A DNA stretch of 64,000 nt from Kuschelorhynchus macadamiae (Eukaryota > Arthropoda > Insecta > Coleoptera > Curculionidae), in contig JAUTXW010005217.1 of NCBI GenBank assembly GCA_030620095.1, positions 372,001 to 436,000 on the forward strand, read 5' to 3'. How positions within the stretch are numbered: the stretch's first letter is position 1; the number at the start of each line of letters is the position of its first letter. A program made the translations under genes and the position numbers. The notes beneath the pieces were generated by a model, which worked only from the letters and a program-made list of their open reading frames with translations, did no database searches and was not told where the DNA came from. Below are positions 1-54,203 of the stretch, piece by piece.

Positions 1-83
1 ACCACAACCTAACCATTTTTCACTACCCATTCCGAAACCACAGATGTACAGAAGTCAAAGCCTAACACTATGTTTGCGATAAA

Positions 84-686
84 ATGGAACTCAAAGAAAT
101 CAGCGAAAGCAGCCCATGCACTGTTAAACTTCTGCAAGATGCCAAGAACACCTCCACTTGTCAACAGATCGAAATAAAAATCACAAAGTCAACAATTAAA
201 CAATTAGATGTTCCGGAACAATGGGTCATTATCCTACCGCAAGAAGAAATCGTCAAATTCAAATGCAACAGCCAAGAAGAAAGCCGAAAATTCCTGGGTA
301 CTTATTTACTAAAAGTACCACATAACTGCAAGGTGACATCAAGTCAAGAATCCATCACTAATAGTCGAGTAGCTGCACCTAACACCAGTGAACCGATATT
401 GTTCCCTGACCTCGACAATGAAATACGCCTTCTGCCAACACTTAATCTTAGAGTGCAGTTGCAAGAAATTGAATTAGATGGGCTACATGAAGTACAGAAT
501 TTAATTGAAGAGAACCAACCGGCACAATTCTGTCCTGGTGTTTCTTGCTCACCCAGTATATGGACTATCATGTTGTACGCCGCCGTAGTAAGCGCCCTTG
601 TCTGGTTCATTTACAAAAAGAAATGTTCCTATAAACTGAAGAATCCCCGAGAAATAGAACTTCAAGACGTTCAACTACCCCGTTAG
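84..686 (+). CDS. C-terminal part of an envelope-like protein of an LTR retroelement (old endogenous copy)
   Basis: Open frame of 200 codons ending 27 bp before a polypurine tract and an LTR, the place where env sits in gypsy/errantivirus-type and similar retroelements. The visible protein has a mostly hydrophilic ectodomain with several Cys, one hydrophobic segment near residues 160-180 (around SIWTIMLYAAVVSALVWF), a basic stop-transfer KKKC and a short acidic tail: a type I membrane protein. An in-frame stop lies just upstream (about 60-62), so either the frame is broken there or the N-terminal part is in another frame or a spliced exon outside the window. gag and pol are not in the window. 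The call rests on position and membrane topology rather than a family signature; it could be a baculovirus F-like env from a BEL or gypsy clade. Confidence 0.6.
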   Translation: MELKEISESSPCTVKLLQDAKNTSTCQQIEIKITKSTIKQLDVPEQWVIILPQEEIVKFKCNSQEESRKFLGTYLLKVPHNCKVTSSQESITNSRVAAPNTSEPILFPDLDNEIRLLPTLNLRVQLQEIELDGLHEVQNLIEENQPAQFCPGVSCSPSIWTIMLYAAVVSALVWFIYKKKCSYKLKNPREIELQDVQLPR

Positions 687-700
687 CCGTGGAGTTGAAA

Positions 701-713
701 CCTTGGGGGGAGG
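701..713 (+). other. Polypurine tract of the LTR retroelement
   Basis: A G-rich run (ccttggggggagg) sits directly before the presumed 3' LTR start, the usual plus-strand priming site. Position downstream of the env-like stop codon supports it. Confidence 0.6.
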
Positions 714-946
714 AGTTACATCACACCCTGTAACGAAGACCATAGCCAACCTGCTGACATAACATTCTTCTTTTTGCAAGCATATCATTATTTACTTCAC
801 TTCAACTAATGTACTGGATTTTTACAGGCAGTCAGAGAAAAGACTTTGAACCGTAAGAATCCAATCTCGAATTTTGTAATTTAGAAAAATAAAATTTTTT
901 AAAAACGGAATTTTTAGTTATCAATAGTTAACTCCTGGAATTACAC
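714..946 (+). repeat. 3' LTR of the retroelement
   Basis: Begins agttaca right after the purine tract, contains an AATAAA-type signal at about 888-893, and ends near ggaattacac. The right edge is set by where a separate ORF (pipsqueak-type HTH, opposite strand) resumes at about 940-950. The 5' LTR lies outside the window, so the length (about 230 bp) is an estimate. Confidence 0.55.
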
Positions 947-1055
947 ATTTCATTTCGACTTCCTTTTGGGACAAACCTTTCTTTAGCAATATAAGAGCTT
1001 CACTCATCATATTCTCCGTCCAGTTTGCGCGAATTCCTCTGTTTTTATTCCCCAT
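940..1055 (-). pseudogene. Pipsqueak-type HTH N-terminus, cut by the LTR insertion
   Basis: The minus strand from the ATG at 1053-1055 reads MGNKNRGIRANWTENMMSEA, then a run ending in KGLSQKEVEMKCVIP. This is the typical start of HTH_psq proteins (W-x2-E-x-M-x2-A-x8-G-x-S-x2-A-x7-P), which includes pogo/Tigger-like transposases and many domesticated insect copies. Only about 39 residues remain; the frame runs straight into the LTR at its 3' side, so the retroelement inserted here. Whether it was a transposase or a host gene cannot be told. Confidence 0.5.
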
Positions 1056-1829
1056 AATCTAAAAGTTTTAGTTTAAAAAAGTATGACACAAATAAAGTTC
1101 ACGTCGAAGATATGGTCCATTACAAAAATAAAAGCTGAAACATATTTTCGCTTAAAGTTTTTAATTTAGGTTTATGTGTCTATATTATGTAAAAAATAAA
1201 GTCTTTTCAGATACGAACCGATTTTTTATACAACTCCACAACATAATGTACCCACCTTAAAAATTACAAGCTTTAAAACCACAGAATAAAACTAGTATTC
1301 CTGTACTATTATGAAGAAATGCCTGCTTGCAACAATAATATACGGATTTGGTTTTACCTTTAGGCTACTAATCTAAAATCAAAAAAAAAAAACATGTTTG
1401 AAAATAAGGACGAAAATACAGCCCAGGGCGAAAATATGGACCGCTTTAAAATTTACGCGGGCAAAAACAATATTAAAAACCATACAGTTATTGAGAAAAT
1501 AAATACTTACAGACTTTTTTTAACACGACTCGAACTAAACGTAGTTTAAAATGGCAAAATTTTATAAGAAATACCCAGCAAATAAAACACGTGGTCATTT
1601 ATCGTTACACAAGCAAACAACTGTTCACTGAATCACGAAAATGTTTTCTACTTCTGACCGGCTTCATAGTTTTTAGGCAGTACGGGATAGATGGCGCTGC
1701 ATATCCCTAAAACTCAGGATGTGCCTTATTTTCGCCTGGGCCATATTACCCAAAGGTACCTTAATATAAAGTAGGTAAATAATAATATTAGCTTAAAGAA
1801 CTAAGTTTTGATTTTCTATATAGCTCTCT
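1056..1829. other. AT-rich intergenic/TE debris, no gene seen
   Basis: No coding signal. Two similar strings in opposite orientation, near 1420-1440 (gcccagggcgaaaatatgg) and 1715-1742, could be termini of a small element related to the pipsqueak relic. Otherwise nothing identifiable. Confidence 0.4.
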
Positions 1830-2640
1830 TGGTTTATAATGCATTTCTGAATATTTCTTCTAAATTTTCTGTGTATGGATGCGTAAATAAAATGAGGTGA
1901 TTGGTTGTTTAAATCGTCTATTATTTGGCCTATATTTTGCTCTAAAGCTTGGATGGTTCATGGCCTATTGTAGTATATCTCGTTTTTCAGACAACCCCAC
2001 AAAAATATGTCCAATGGACAGAGATCGGGACTGTTTGCTGGCCATCTTAATGGACCATGTCTTCCAATCCAAAATGGATACCTGTAGTTTAAAAAATTGG
2101 TGACCAGCTGGACATTATGAGGAGGGACACCATCTTGTTGCCATATCAAATTAAGATATGAATTAATCGGTAGTTGTTCTAAATGCCCCTCGATTTCATT
2201 TTCTAATAACTCCTGATACCTTTGTCCGGTTATATTCCCATTTAAAAATATAGGTTCAATAACATGATTGTTAAGAAGGCCACACCAAACATGTAGGGAT
2301 GTTCTTTCCTGAATTTTGACCGCCTGAAGAGCTCGCGGGTTTTCTTTTGTCCAAAAATACTTATTTTTCCGGTTAAACATGCCTTCAGCGACAGATTTAG
2401 TTGGTTCATCATAACACGTCTTTCTATTTCTTGGCAGAAGTGTAATCGGTCTATTTTATTTTGATCGGTTAATTCTTGAGTAGGTAAAAATTTATATGGC
2501 TTATATTTGTAATGTTTTAGAATTGGATTTTATGCCATAATTTGTTAAAAAAAGTTGCTGCATCGGGAATTGAACGCTCAGGATTTTCTAAAACAAGAAT
2601 AAATAAGATAAATAAATTATTTTAATACAAAAGTTTCAAA
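1830..2640 (-). pseudogene. Mariner-type (DD40/41D) transposase relic
   Basis: Minus strand. The best block (2380-1958, 140 aa) holds the second catalytic Asp in WQQDGVPPHN and the third in ANSPDLCPLDIFLWG, with 40 residues between them, close to the DD41D (rosa-like) branch of the IS630/Tc1/mariner superfamily. Upstream, separate frames give KHYKYKPYKFLPTQELTDQ and RLHFCQEIERRV, the linker between the HTH domain and the catalytic core. Downstream of a stop at 1958 the C-terminal helix region continues to about 1830. At least one stop and two frameshifts make it dead. Terminal repeats were not found. Confidence 0.75.
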
Positions 2641-3000
2641 ATTACCTTCAAAATATAATAAAATATTTAAATCTTCTTCAGCATTTTTTAACACTATTCT
2701 AACTTTTCGCTTAAGTGTTTTTCTTTCATTTAATCGTATTTTTACCATGTAAATAAAATAATTCTATCATGTCGAGTTTCTCTTCTTCCGAATAACCCAT
2801 CGTCCAACGTATTAGATATTAAAAATACTCGTAAATAGATACTTCTGACCGGTAAACCGCAAAAAGGCATTGCAATTGTCTTGACCATGGCTCACTATGT
2901 TTTAGCGCAAATTACCTTACCATTTCTTTAATGTTTAAACGCTTATATATCCAAAACTAATTGACAGAACAAAAACTAGGATTTGAGGGGCGATACATTT

Positions 3001-3270
3001 CTCCATCAGGACAAAAATCCTAAACATACTGCGAGGTTGGTAAGGTAGTGTGGATGATCTATAATATGCACCAACGACCGCATGCACCTCCACAATCCCC
3101 AGATCTCAACCTTATTGAACTCCTGTGGGAAGAGTAAAAGCCTCGCGTTCGCAATGTTTTAACTAGTTTTAAGTGTGCCGAAATGACTAAGCCGTGGTAT
3201 AAAAGCTAACTGTAGTTCCACAAAATATTTGAGTTCGAGAAAGTAACAAATGTTAGGCAGAAATACTAGT
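3001..3270 (+). pseudogene. Tc1-type DDE transposase fragment
   Basis: HQDKNPKHTARLV (the second catalytic Asp region; normally QDNDPKHTA) is followed at 3085-3140 by PPQSPDLNLIELLWEE, carrying the third catalytic residue Glu of a DD34E Tc1 transposase. Several stops and frame changes separate the blocks. Only the C-terminal third survives. Confidence 0.65.
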
Positions 3271-3689
3271 GTATGCAGAGTTTTTGGGGTAATTTTCGAT
3301 AAGTTATAACGGGGTTCTTGTTTTAATACTCACTGTATATTAAAAAATGTTTTTTTATTCAAGAGTCCTGTATAAGTAGGTAAGCCGTTTCAGTCGTATA
3401 TAATGGCTATTATTCACTAGATATAAGTCTACGATGTAAGCTGTACAATAATATATTATAATCCATTTATCAAAAAGGAAAAATAAGCATTAATGTTAAT
3501 TTAGATTGCCTATAAAATAAATTCACTGGTTCCAAAATGTTTACCGTTCCTAGCTTCTGAAACTTGTGACAATGAGTTTTCTTGAATTGCAACAAATGAA
3601 TTCTCTTTGCAATCACATGGGGCAGAATTTTAGATCTGCTATTTGCTGATGACTTCGTTAGTGTTTTCGTTTTATCTTCAAATTTTCCT

Positions 3690-6100
3690 CTTGTACAGAT
3701 TGACCCCTACCATCCAGCAATTGAAGTGAAGTATAAAATTAAATATGTTTCGCCGTAAGTGTTTACCAGTTTCATAAAGCAAATTTCGTCAATTTGGATA
3801 TTTTTTATAAGCAGTCCGACTGGTCATTCTTATTGTCTGAGCCTGATATTGACAGAATGGTCGAACAGTTCTATGAGGTTTTATTTCAGGGTATCAACAA
3901 TTGTATCCCCAAGAAGATCGTGGCTGACTGTAAATATCCCAAATGGTTTGACCTTCCCTTAAAACAGCTTATTGGGCAAAAGAATTGCTTATACAAAAGA
4001 TATAAAAGGACTGATAAACTTGCTGACTATTTGGCCTATTCTGACATAAGACGTGAGGTTAAACTTCGAATTGATATGTGTTACCTTACATATGTCACAC
4101 AGACTGAGCTACTTATCCCGGAATAGATTAAATACTTTTGGTCAACTCAAGAAGGGACTCCAATCTGCCCAGTGTCATGAAATTTGACGGAAAGAAATCA
4201 CTGGATCAAATAACATCGCAAATGCTTTTGCTACTCACTTTCAGTCTTGCTATACTTACCACCATAATTTAGACTTTAGTAAAATTGATGCAATAAGTTA
4301 TTTAGGAAAGATAATCAACATATTGTTTTACAGAGGCAGACATCTTTAATAAATTAAAATACCTTGATCCTTGCAAGAAGTCTGGCACTGATAGAATTCC
4401 TAATATACGTTGCAATCAACGATGCTGTGAGTCATTATCTCAGCCTCTATGCATAATTTTTCAGAGATCGATTAATCTGGGTTCCTTTCCTAAATTTTGG
4501 AAGTTTTCTACCCTTGTGCCCATTTTCAAATCTGATGATAAAAGTGAGGTGAAGAACTACAGAGATATTTCTTTACTTTCACATATACCAAAGCTCTTTG
4601 AGGCAATTATCACCGATCATATATTTGAGTCTTTAAAACATTATATTACGAGTATGCAACATAGTTTTTATCGTGGTCGTTCAACAACTACGAATTTTGC
4701 AAGATTTCAAAACTTCTTAGTGACATCGGTTGAGGATGGCAAGCAGATCGAGGTTATTTACACTGACGTATCTAAGGCTTTTGACAGTGTTTGCCATCAG
4801 CTTCTGTTTTGGAAATTACAGCAAATTGGTTTTTGTGGAAAATATCTTGAGTGGATCAAATTGTATATATTTAATCGTCGCCAGCAAGTCAACATATGCG
4901 GTTCAGTCTCCAGGGAGAGTCTTGTGATATCGGGTGTCCCGCAGGGTTCGCATGTGGGTCCAGTTCTCTTTCTGCCCTTTATAAATGATATAATATCCCG
5001 TTTTGAATTTTCCGAATATCTTTTATATGCAGACGACTTAAAATTCTTCTCACCAGTATCCTCAGATTCCAATCCTCTGCAGTCTGATATGGAAAGGCTC
5101 GTCAAATGATGCAGAACTAATTATCTCTCTCTTAACATCTCGAAATGTAAAGTGCTCCGTTTTCACAAATGTATTAATACCATATCCTCCACCTTGAAGT
5201 TGTTAGTTTTTTCACGGACCTAGGTGTTATTTTTGATGAAAATCTTACTTTTAATCTACATATTGATAACATTGTACTTAAGGGTTTTAGACTTCTGGGT
5301 TTTATAAAGCGACATACGAAACTCGCAACTGATACCAAAGCAATTGGGCGTATCTATAACTCATTGGTTCGTAGTGTTCTAGAATATTGTTGTACAATAT
5401 GGAGTCCATCATACCAGTGTCACATCGACCGAATTGAAACGGTACAAAATAGGTTTTCAAAATACCTCTTACATAAATTGCATTTCCCGTATCAAGGTCT
5501 GTCATCTAATACTAGAGCTCTTCTTTGAAGCCTTCAAACCCTTGAATTTAGAAGAAAGAAGGCACTTCTGGTCTTTTTGCATAAATTGTTGAATGGGGGG
5601 ATTGACTGTGAAGTGCTGCTTGGATCAGTCCCGTTTTTCGTGCCTATTAGAAGAACGAGAAAATCACAGCTGTTTGTTGAAAGGTACCACCGTACAAATT
5701 ATGGGTTTAGCGCATTTGTTGACCGACTAGTTCACAATTACAATCGTCACTTCTCAGAATATGATATTTTCAGACTAAGCACTTTGCAGCTGAAAAGGCA
5801 GTTAACCGGATTGGTTTTGTAATGTTTTTTGGCCCATATTGATGTCAGTTTTTGTTTATGTAGTTGTGTAGTTTTATCATTATTCATGTATTATTTTATT
5901 TCAATTGAAAATCTTTCTTATTGATAATTTTTGTTTGCTGATCTGACATATTTTTTCTTAGAGTTACTGACTTCATTATTTATTTATTTGACGTTATTTG
6001 TGAATTCGTACCATTTGGAATGTTTAGCATTCTGTAGTGTACGTTTCTGAAGGGCCACTTGTCCGATGCATGCATCGGCTACGTCCTTACATTATTATTA
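3690..6100 (+). mobile_element. Decayed, 5'-truncated LINE (CR1/Jockey-like)
   Basis: A run of broken frames gives the end of the endonuclease/linker (3794-4126), reverse transcriptase (4516-5109) and the post-RT domain (5210-5820), all in order on +. After the last coding block the 3' UTR contains a palindromic hairpin near 6062-6078 (ccgatgcatgcatcgg) and ends in an ATT-rich microsatellite (attattatt) at about 6092-6100, as expected for target-primed reverse transcription. The 5' end is lost. Only about 40 bp separate its tail from the splice acceptor of an Orco exon. Confidence 0.75.
4516..5109 (+). pseudogene. Reverse transcriptase domain of the decayed LINE
   Basis: 198 codons remain open. 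Visible RT motifs: KNYRDISLLSHIPKLFE (motif 1), GRSTTTN, TDVSKAFDSV (catalytic Asp of motif A), SGVPQGSHVGPVLFL (motif B) and LLYADDLKFF (motif C, YADD). These are intact locally, but upstream and downstream blocks are in other frames with stops, so the element cannot make a full ORF2 protein. Same broad clade as the LINE ending at 33015 but clearly a different family. Confidence 0.8.
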
Positions 6101-6141
6101 AAATATTTGTTTGATTCAATCTAAATCTCAAATAATTTTAG

Positions 6142-48456
<42,315 letters not shown>

Positions 48457-48615
48457 TTTTATTATTTTATCTATTGTTAAGGAATATTTTAATTAATATA
48501 GTGCTGGTCAATGTATATAACACCACTGTGATATTATATTCTATACATCGTTTGAATTAAAATATTTATTAGTTTGTTAAAATTAACAAAATAAATATAT
48601 ATGTTATATGTTTAA
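48457..48615 (+). other. Orco: Orco 3' UTR with likely poly(A) signal
   Basis: AT-rich sequence after the stop with AATAAA at 48590-48595. Other weaker signals may exist further on. Confidence 0.5.
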
Positions 48616-49650
48616 CCATAGAAAATAAGATTTTTATAGAAAGTATAGATTTATAGTCTCTGTTTAATGCACAAATGTCTTAGGTGATTTTAATTTGTAA
48701 CATGTCGTGAATATTTTTTGTTACAGATTATAATATAGCAAACATTTTCTATACATTTGTATTATAACAAAAATTAATTTTTAAGAAGCTTGATGCAATT
48801 TTTCAAGCTTAAAAATATAGCTTAAAGATACATAGTAATCAATGTTGCTATTTGTTTTAGATAATTTCCTGTTAAATGCTAATGTATATTTGCTCTATTG
48901 CAGTTTTTTAAATCTGCAATATTGTTTTGTGAAACAAATAGTCCAGTCAAAGAGTCAAAAATGGAAAATTTCTTTAAACAGTCATTTTTTTGTAGATTAA
49001 GGGTACGACTTTGCACCTTCGCGAGAGATGGGATAAACCCTTAAAAATGCCATTTTTTACGTTTTTTAGCAGTTTTTGCAGCTATTTTAGGTTGTATGTG
49101 AGTAAATCAAAATCAGGCAAGGAATTTTGATTAAGGATTTAAAAAAGAAGAATTTCGGCTCTTTTGGATTTAATTTGATCTATCTAAACCCGTTTTTCTA
49201 ATTATTTTTTTTTATCTAAAAACCATTAAAGCAGTTTTAATAACGTAGTCGGTAACGTGTGTTGCCACCATCTCCAAACAAGGTAATATTTCAGACGTTT
49301 GATGATATACAAATTATTGAAATGTTTTGCCTTTTCCGTTAGATGGCGAGATGAGTTTCCAGTGGATTTGTAAGAATATGGGGCGCATTCACCACATCGT
49401 CCAGAAATGTTATTGAAAAAAAACCTATTCGTTTTATAGAAAAATTACGCAATAAAACAATACAAAAAATGGTGTTGAAAGATCTCGGTAACTTGCTGAA
49501 AAATCTGGCTTATTGTTATAAATATATAGATTGATTATTTACATTAGAGTATTTTATAAAAAACCATTAATTTATTTACGAAAAATATGTAAATTGATTA
49601 AGAAATCTTGGTTCTTGGGATCAGACCGTGTCAAATTGGAATTGTTATCC

Positions 49651-49685
49651 GACGTCTCATCTTCGATTGCACGAGACATCTTCAG
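49651..49685 (-). ncRNA. Hammerhead-like core, Penelope type 2, inverted copy
   Basis: Minus strand CTGAAGA, t, gtctc, loop gtgcaatc, partly decayed stem, GAGAC, GTC; stem I candidate atcc/ggat. The GAAAC block is mutated (GAGAC). Confidence 0.35.
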
Positions 49686-50119
49686 GGATCTTTACTCTAC
49701 AAGATCTCAACGCTGAATTAGCTGGGAGAGTCGGGGGTTTTTTTATATTTTCTAGATGTATTTGTTCAAAGGAAGAAAAATGGTACATTTTGTATATAGA
49801 AAACCAGCCTGAAACGTAAATGCTCATCGAGCACAAAAGACACATATATATGAGAGAAACAAGACGCTCAATATCAACTAGACTTAAGGAACATGAACGA
49901 TGTATTAAAAAAAAACAAATTATTCAAACGGCTGTAGCTGAACAGTTCCAGGATTTATAGACGAAAAATTAGAGAATCTATTGATATTTTTTAAAATCTT
50001 CAATAGAGATGCAGATTACGTTCTACATCATACGTGGAAACCGACACAAATGGGGTATAAAAGACCGCCTGAAACTGCTCGAGCTCATTTGGTGTTCAGA
50101 TTTTATAGAGTAAATATCC

Positions 50120-50154
50120 CTGAAGATGCCTTGTGCAATCGAAAACAAAACGTC
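50120..50154 (+). ncRNA. Hammerhead-like core, Penelope type 2
   Basis: CTGAAGA, t, gcctt, loop gtgcaatc, decayed stem, aAAAC, GTC. Five-base stem I (uaucc/ggaua) brackets the block exactly. The GAAAC has lost its G, so this copy is probably inactive. Confidence 0.4.
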
Positions 50155-50320
50155 GGATAGTAATTCCCATTCGACTCGGTCTAATTCCGAGAACCATGAT
50201 TTATTAATTGACCAAAGCCGTGAAAGCGTTTGTTCTATCTACATAAATTCAGTTAAAAATAACTACTTATCAGGCCCAAGTTACGAAAATTACTACCTAA
50301 ATTCCTAAAAATATTTGTAC

Positions 50321-51246
50321 TTGTCATTTATATATCAGATAACGGAAGCTTTAGCTAAAAACGCAAAAAATTAACTTAAAATAACGACTCCTCGAATCCA
50401 AATGTTAAAAATGCCTTATTATATCCCTTAAAATGTTTATTATGTACTGTTTAACAGAAACCTAAGCAAATTTATTTACCAATAAAAACAAAATTTTAAT
50501 AAAAGAAAAATCGAAAATCAAGTAAAAATAACGAATCCTCGAAACCAAAACTAATTCAAAAACTCCTTTAAACAGTTTTTTTTTGAAGTCTCAACATATT
50601 AGACACAAAGTTAATTAAGAAAAATTTGAGAAAACATAAAATAATTGAATTTGATAGTGAGAAATCCGAAAATATTATGTGAAAAAGCTAAAAATTCTTC
50701 TTACACTTAAAATGTTGATTATGATTTGTTCTATACACACACTAAAACCTTTTTCATTTATTTATCAAGAAACGCAAAACTTTACGTAAAGATGCAGAAC
50801 TTGAATTTCGATTTCTCTAAATCGTCAAAATGACTTCTGTAGTGCCTCAAATGAGAGCTTAGAGTATAGGGAACGAATTAGAATCAATAAAGTTCATAAA
50901 AAATTTGGTCGAACAAAATGGTTAAAAAAAAAACGTCTCTGAAAAAAATTCTTTCCCGTAAAAAATTGCTAATTTTCATATATTGAAATGAACATTTTTC
51001 ATGATTGGATTTACTAAATTATACTCGATTAAAGATGCTCCAATAGTGTAAAAGTCAAAAAAAAATTGTAACAAAAACGCGAGTTTTTTTGCTGATAAAG
51101 CGATTTTTATAAAAAAAATACAGAAAAACGACCAAGATTAGCCGATTTGACGGGCTTAAAAAGGTCGAATTACATCCAAAAAAGCTCAAACTTTTCATTT
51201 TTAAGTTCTCAATCAAAATTCGTTATACGATTTTGATTTGTTCATA
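50321..51246. other. AT-rich sequence without genes
   Basis: Nothing coding. Ends at a mariner terminus. Confidence 0.4.
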
Positions 51247-53090
51247 CAGGGTGAAAATTTAAAAACTTGAAATGGCCATATCTTAAGAAGGAAAAATTTA
51301 ATCAAAAAACGCTCAAAACACTTTCTATAAAATGAAGAGAGAACAAATCAAAGCGTATTATTCCCTTATTTGTAACCCCTTTGGCAGGGTGAGATATACC
51401 CCTAAAATCTTAAATAAAAAGGGGGGGTCGAGTGATACATCATCTTAAGGCTCTTGAAAAATGCTTTCCAATGGTACTATAGAAAACTGTTTTTCGTGAA
51501 ATTCTTCTGTGTTAATTAAAGGAAACAATAAAATAAAACACAATTGCGAAATTTTTTATAATTATTTAATTAAATGTTCAAAATAGTTCCCTTTGTTTTG
51601 AAGACAATAATAAAGCCTTTGTTCAAATTCTTCGCGCACATTTGCAAATGTTTCTTTGGATATAGCACGGCATTCCTGAACTATCCTGTCCTTGAGTTGC
51701 TCTATTGACTCAGGTTGCGTTTTAAACACCACAGATTTAAGGTGACCCCACAGAAGTCAAGAGGTGTTAGGTCCGGGGATCTAGGTGGCCATTTAACAGG
51801 ACCTCTTCTTCCAATCTACTAGTTGGGATAATTATCATCCAACCATTGCCTGATGGGAACTACATAATGAGGAGGTGTCCCATCCTGTTGAAAATGTAGT
51901 AACCTTCTTTTAATGCTAAATTTCCTTGTATGTCCCTCTGATTTTCTAATTCCCGCGCTATTAGTGGTTCAATAGACCTCTGTAGCATTTCAGCATACAT
52001 GTCACCATTTAAATTCCCTTCTATAAATAATGGGCCGATAATTACGTCTCCCAATATACCAGCCCAAACATTAATTTTCTGCTGGTACTGGGTATGCCCT
52101 TCTCGAAATACGTGTGGGTTCTCGTCATTCCAGTAACGACAGCTTTGCTTAGTAACATGTCCATTCAAATAATAGGTACATTCATCACTGAAACAAATAT
52201 TTTTAACTAGTCGAGGTTCTGCCGTAATTCTATCTATTATTATTTCACAAAACTGGATTCTTCTATCCGGGTCGTCGTCACCAAGTTCTTGCAGTATGCG
52301 CAGTTTATAGGGATGAACCTTATGAAATTTAAGTACCTTTCTTATTGTTTCACGAGATAAGCCAGTTGCTACAGCTGCTTGACGAGTTGATAAAGTTGAA
52401 TTAATTGCAAACTGCCCCAGAACTTCAATTTGCGCTGCTTCGTCAACTAGTCTCGGTTGATTTCTCTTTTTATTCGCGACAGAGCCAGTTTCTTCAAATT
52501 TGGCTACTAGTTGGCGAACATACTCCGGACTTACATTTTGACCTGGATGCCTTTCATTAAATCTTTGGGCTGTCCTTAAGAAACATTGATCCTGAGAACC
52601 ATAAATGAAAATCATTTCTAAACGTCCAGCTGTGTTGAACACCATTATTTAAGATAAGTGCTGCTTTTCGTTTAAACTGAACCAAAAGTCAACTGTTAAA
52701 ATATCAATACTAATAGTACAAGTTACCAGGCTTAAAATGTTTAGAATTCTTAAGAGACATGCCAGGATATCGGTACCAATCATTTTGAACATTTACTTAA
52801 ATAAAAATAAAAATGTTCAAAACTGTGTTTTTATTTATTGTTTCCTTTAATAAATACAGAAGAATTTCAATAATTTTTCACGAGCTTTAAGATGATGTAT
52901 CACTCGACCCGCCTTTCTATTTAAGATTTTAGGGGTGTATCTCACCTTGCCCAAGGGGTTACAGATAAGGGTCGAATAATACGCTTTTATTTGTTCCCTC
53001 TTCATTTTATAGAAAGTGTTTTGAGCGTTTTTTTGTTAAGTTTTTCCTTCCTAAGATATGGCCATTTCAAGTTTTTAAATTGTCACCCTG
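51247..53090 (-). mobile_element. Mariner-type element D, 1.84 kb, ~330-bp inverted repeats, TA duplication
   Basis: Ends cagggtgaaaatttaaaaac / gtttttaaattgtcaccctg with TA outside both. Arms 51247-51588 and 52776-53090 match with small indels. Transposase on minus. Confidence 0.88.
51564..52645 (-). pseudogene. DD41D mariner-type transposase (element D), one main frameshift
   Basis: ATG at 52643-52645. Residues 1-80: first HTH (QRFNERHPGQNVSPEYVRQL); 85-125: second HTH (STRQAAVATGLSRETIRKVL); FHKVHPYKLRILQELGDDDP; first Asp in NICFSDECTYYLNG; INVWAGILGDVIIGPLFIEG. The frame breaks just before the second Asp (GHLLIM stands for QQDGTPPHYV in the next frame), a stop follows, and PRSPDLTPLDF (third Asp) lies in the new frame. 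C-terminal NYFEHLIK at 51564. Confidence 0.85.
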
Positions 53091-53300
53091 TATACAAACT
53101 AAAATAGCTGCAAAAAAAAGGGTAAAAAACGTAAAAAATTGCCCAAATCGCGTTGTTGTTGTCGTGTAGTTCTACTTCTCGTAAATGTGCAAAGTCCTTG
53201 AAAGTCCGACTCTTAAATCTACACACCAAAATCTAGCGTTTCAAGAAAAAATTTACTGTTCAGAAATGTTCTCCTCAAAAATGACACTTTGGACTAAAAT

Positions 53301-54143
53301 ATGTCCGCTAAAAAAATATTTCTAGTCTTATTAGTTTTAATATTAAATAATGAAATAATGATACCTTAGTGTTTGCTTGAAACTATTTTAAGGTTTATTA
53401 TTAAATATGTTTAGGTAATAAATAAATTAGGCATTCGACGTGTCTTGTAGATAATAATTGTTAGATACCACGTGTTTAAATTAGAAGAAAATTTTATGCG
53501 GTTCGCTTTTGGTCGAATTCAATGATTCACTTCACAACACATCAATACCAGATTTTTTTACAAAACTTGTAATGTAATGGTTATAACTTAGATTAACTTG
53601 CCAAAAACTAATTTGTTTATTTAGTCGATATAGTCGAATGCGGTCTTATCGTGCGGGTCCAAAGGTCACCAACATTATGAATCAAATCAGAAAACACAGT
53701 GAATACTAAAATGTTGTGTGATTCTTTTATCGAGCTATTAAATCTCGATGAGCTATTTACAAATATACAGGGAGAAAGAAAATAGTTTTTTATTATTATA
53801 TTACGCAATATTATTAAGATAGCCACTTAATATTATTTTATATATTACGAACAAAGAAAACTTTTTTTTGTAATATGACAACAAAAAAATTTTATTTTGC
53901 AATAATTATATACACTTTTGTTAAAAACACAAGATAATTAGTTATTACTTCCCTCGTGAGATTTTTTTAGATCTTTACGTTTAAGGGTCCCTAGATGCCA
54001 GAAAAGATGTTTTCTCAATTCCGTCTGTTTGTAGATATGTCTGTCCGTCTGTCTGTCTGTTCGCGGCATAGCTAAAAAACTACTTATCCGATTTCTTTAA
54101 ATTTCAGTCTTAAATTAAGGGCCATGCATGCGAAAAATACAGG

Positions 54144-54144
<1 letters not shown>
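53301..54144. other. AT-rich sequence, small GTCT repeat, no gene
   Basis: Includes gtctgtctgtctgt at about 54046-54060 and a conserved-looking phrase around it common in insect repeats. No ORF of note. Confidence 0.4.

Positions 54145-54199
<55 letters not shown>
54145..54199 (+). repeat. (TA)n microsatellite
   Basis: About 27 TA units. Confidence 0.97.

Positions 54200-54203
<4 letters not shown>

Larger units (their letters stand above)
49645..50320 (+). pseudogene. Penelope-like 3' fragment with GIY-YIG remnant
   Basis: YMRETRRSISTRLKEHERCI (about 49850) is a GIY-YIG domain in its YIGET-x-RS-x-x-RLKEH form; other frames give NRDADYVLHHTWKPT, the usual end of Penelope-type proteins. The flanking strings 49645-49710 and 50101-50169 are inverted copies of each other, each holding a hammerhead-like core. 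Confidence 0.65.
48945..53300. mobile_element. Outer inverted-repeat element containing nested insertions
   Basis: 48945-49097 and 53098-53300 are diverged inverted copies (gattaagggtacgactttgc against tgcaaagtcc...gactcttaaatc; gcagctattttag against ctaaaatagctgc). A Penelope-like 3' fragment and a complete mariner-type element lie between. No transposase of its own could be identified. Confidence 0.55.

Noticed and set aside
1649..2851. 13-bp direct repeat tacttctgaccgg on both sides of the mariner relic
   Set aside because: A 13-mer match is expected several times by chance in 64 kb, and 13 bp is not a mariner target duplication (TA).
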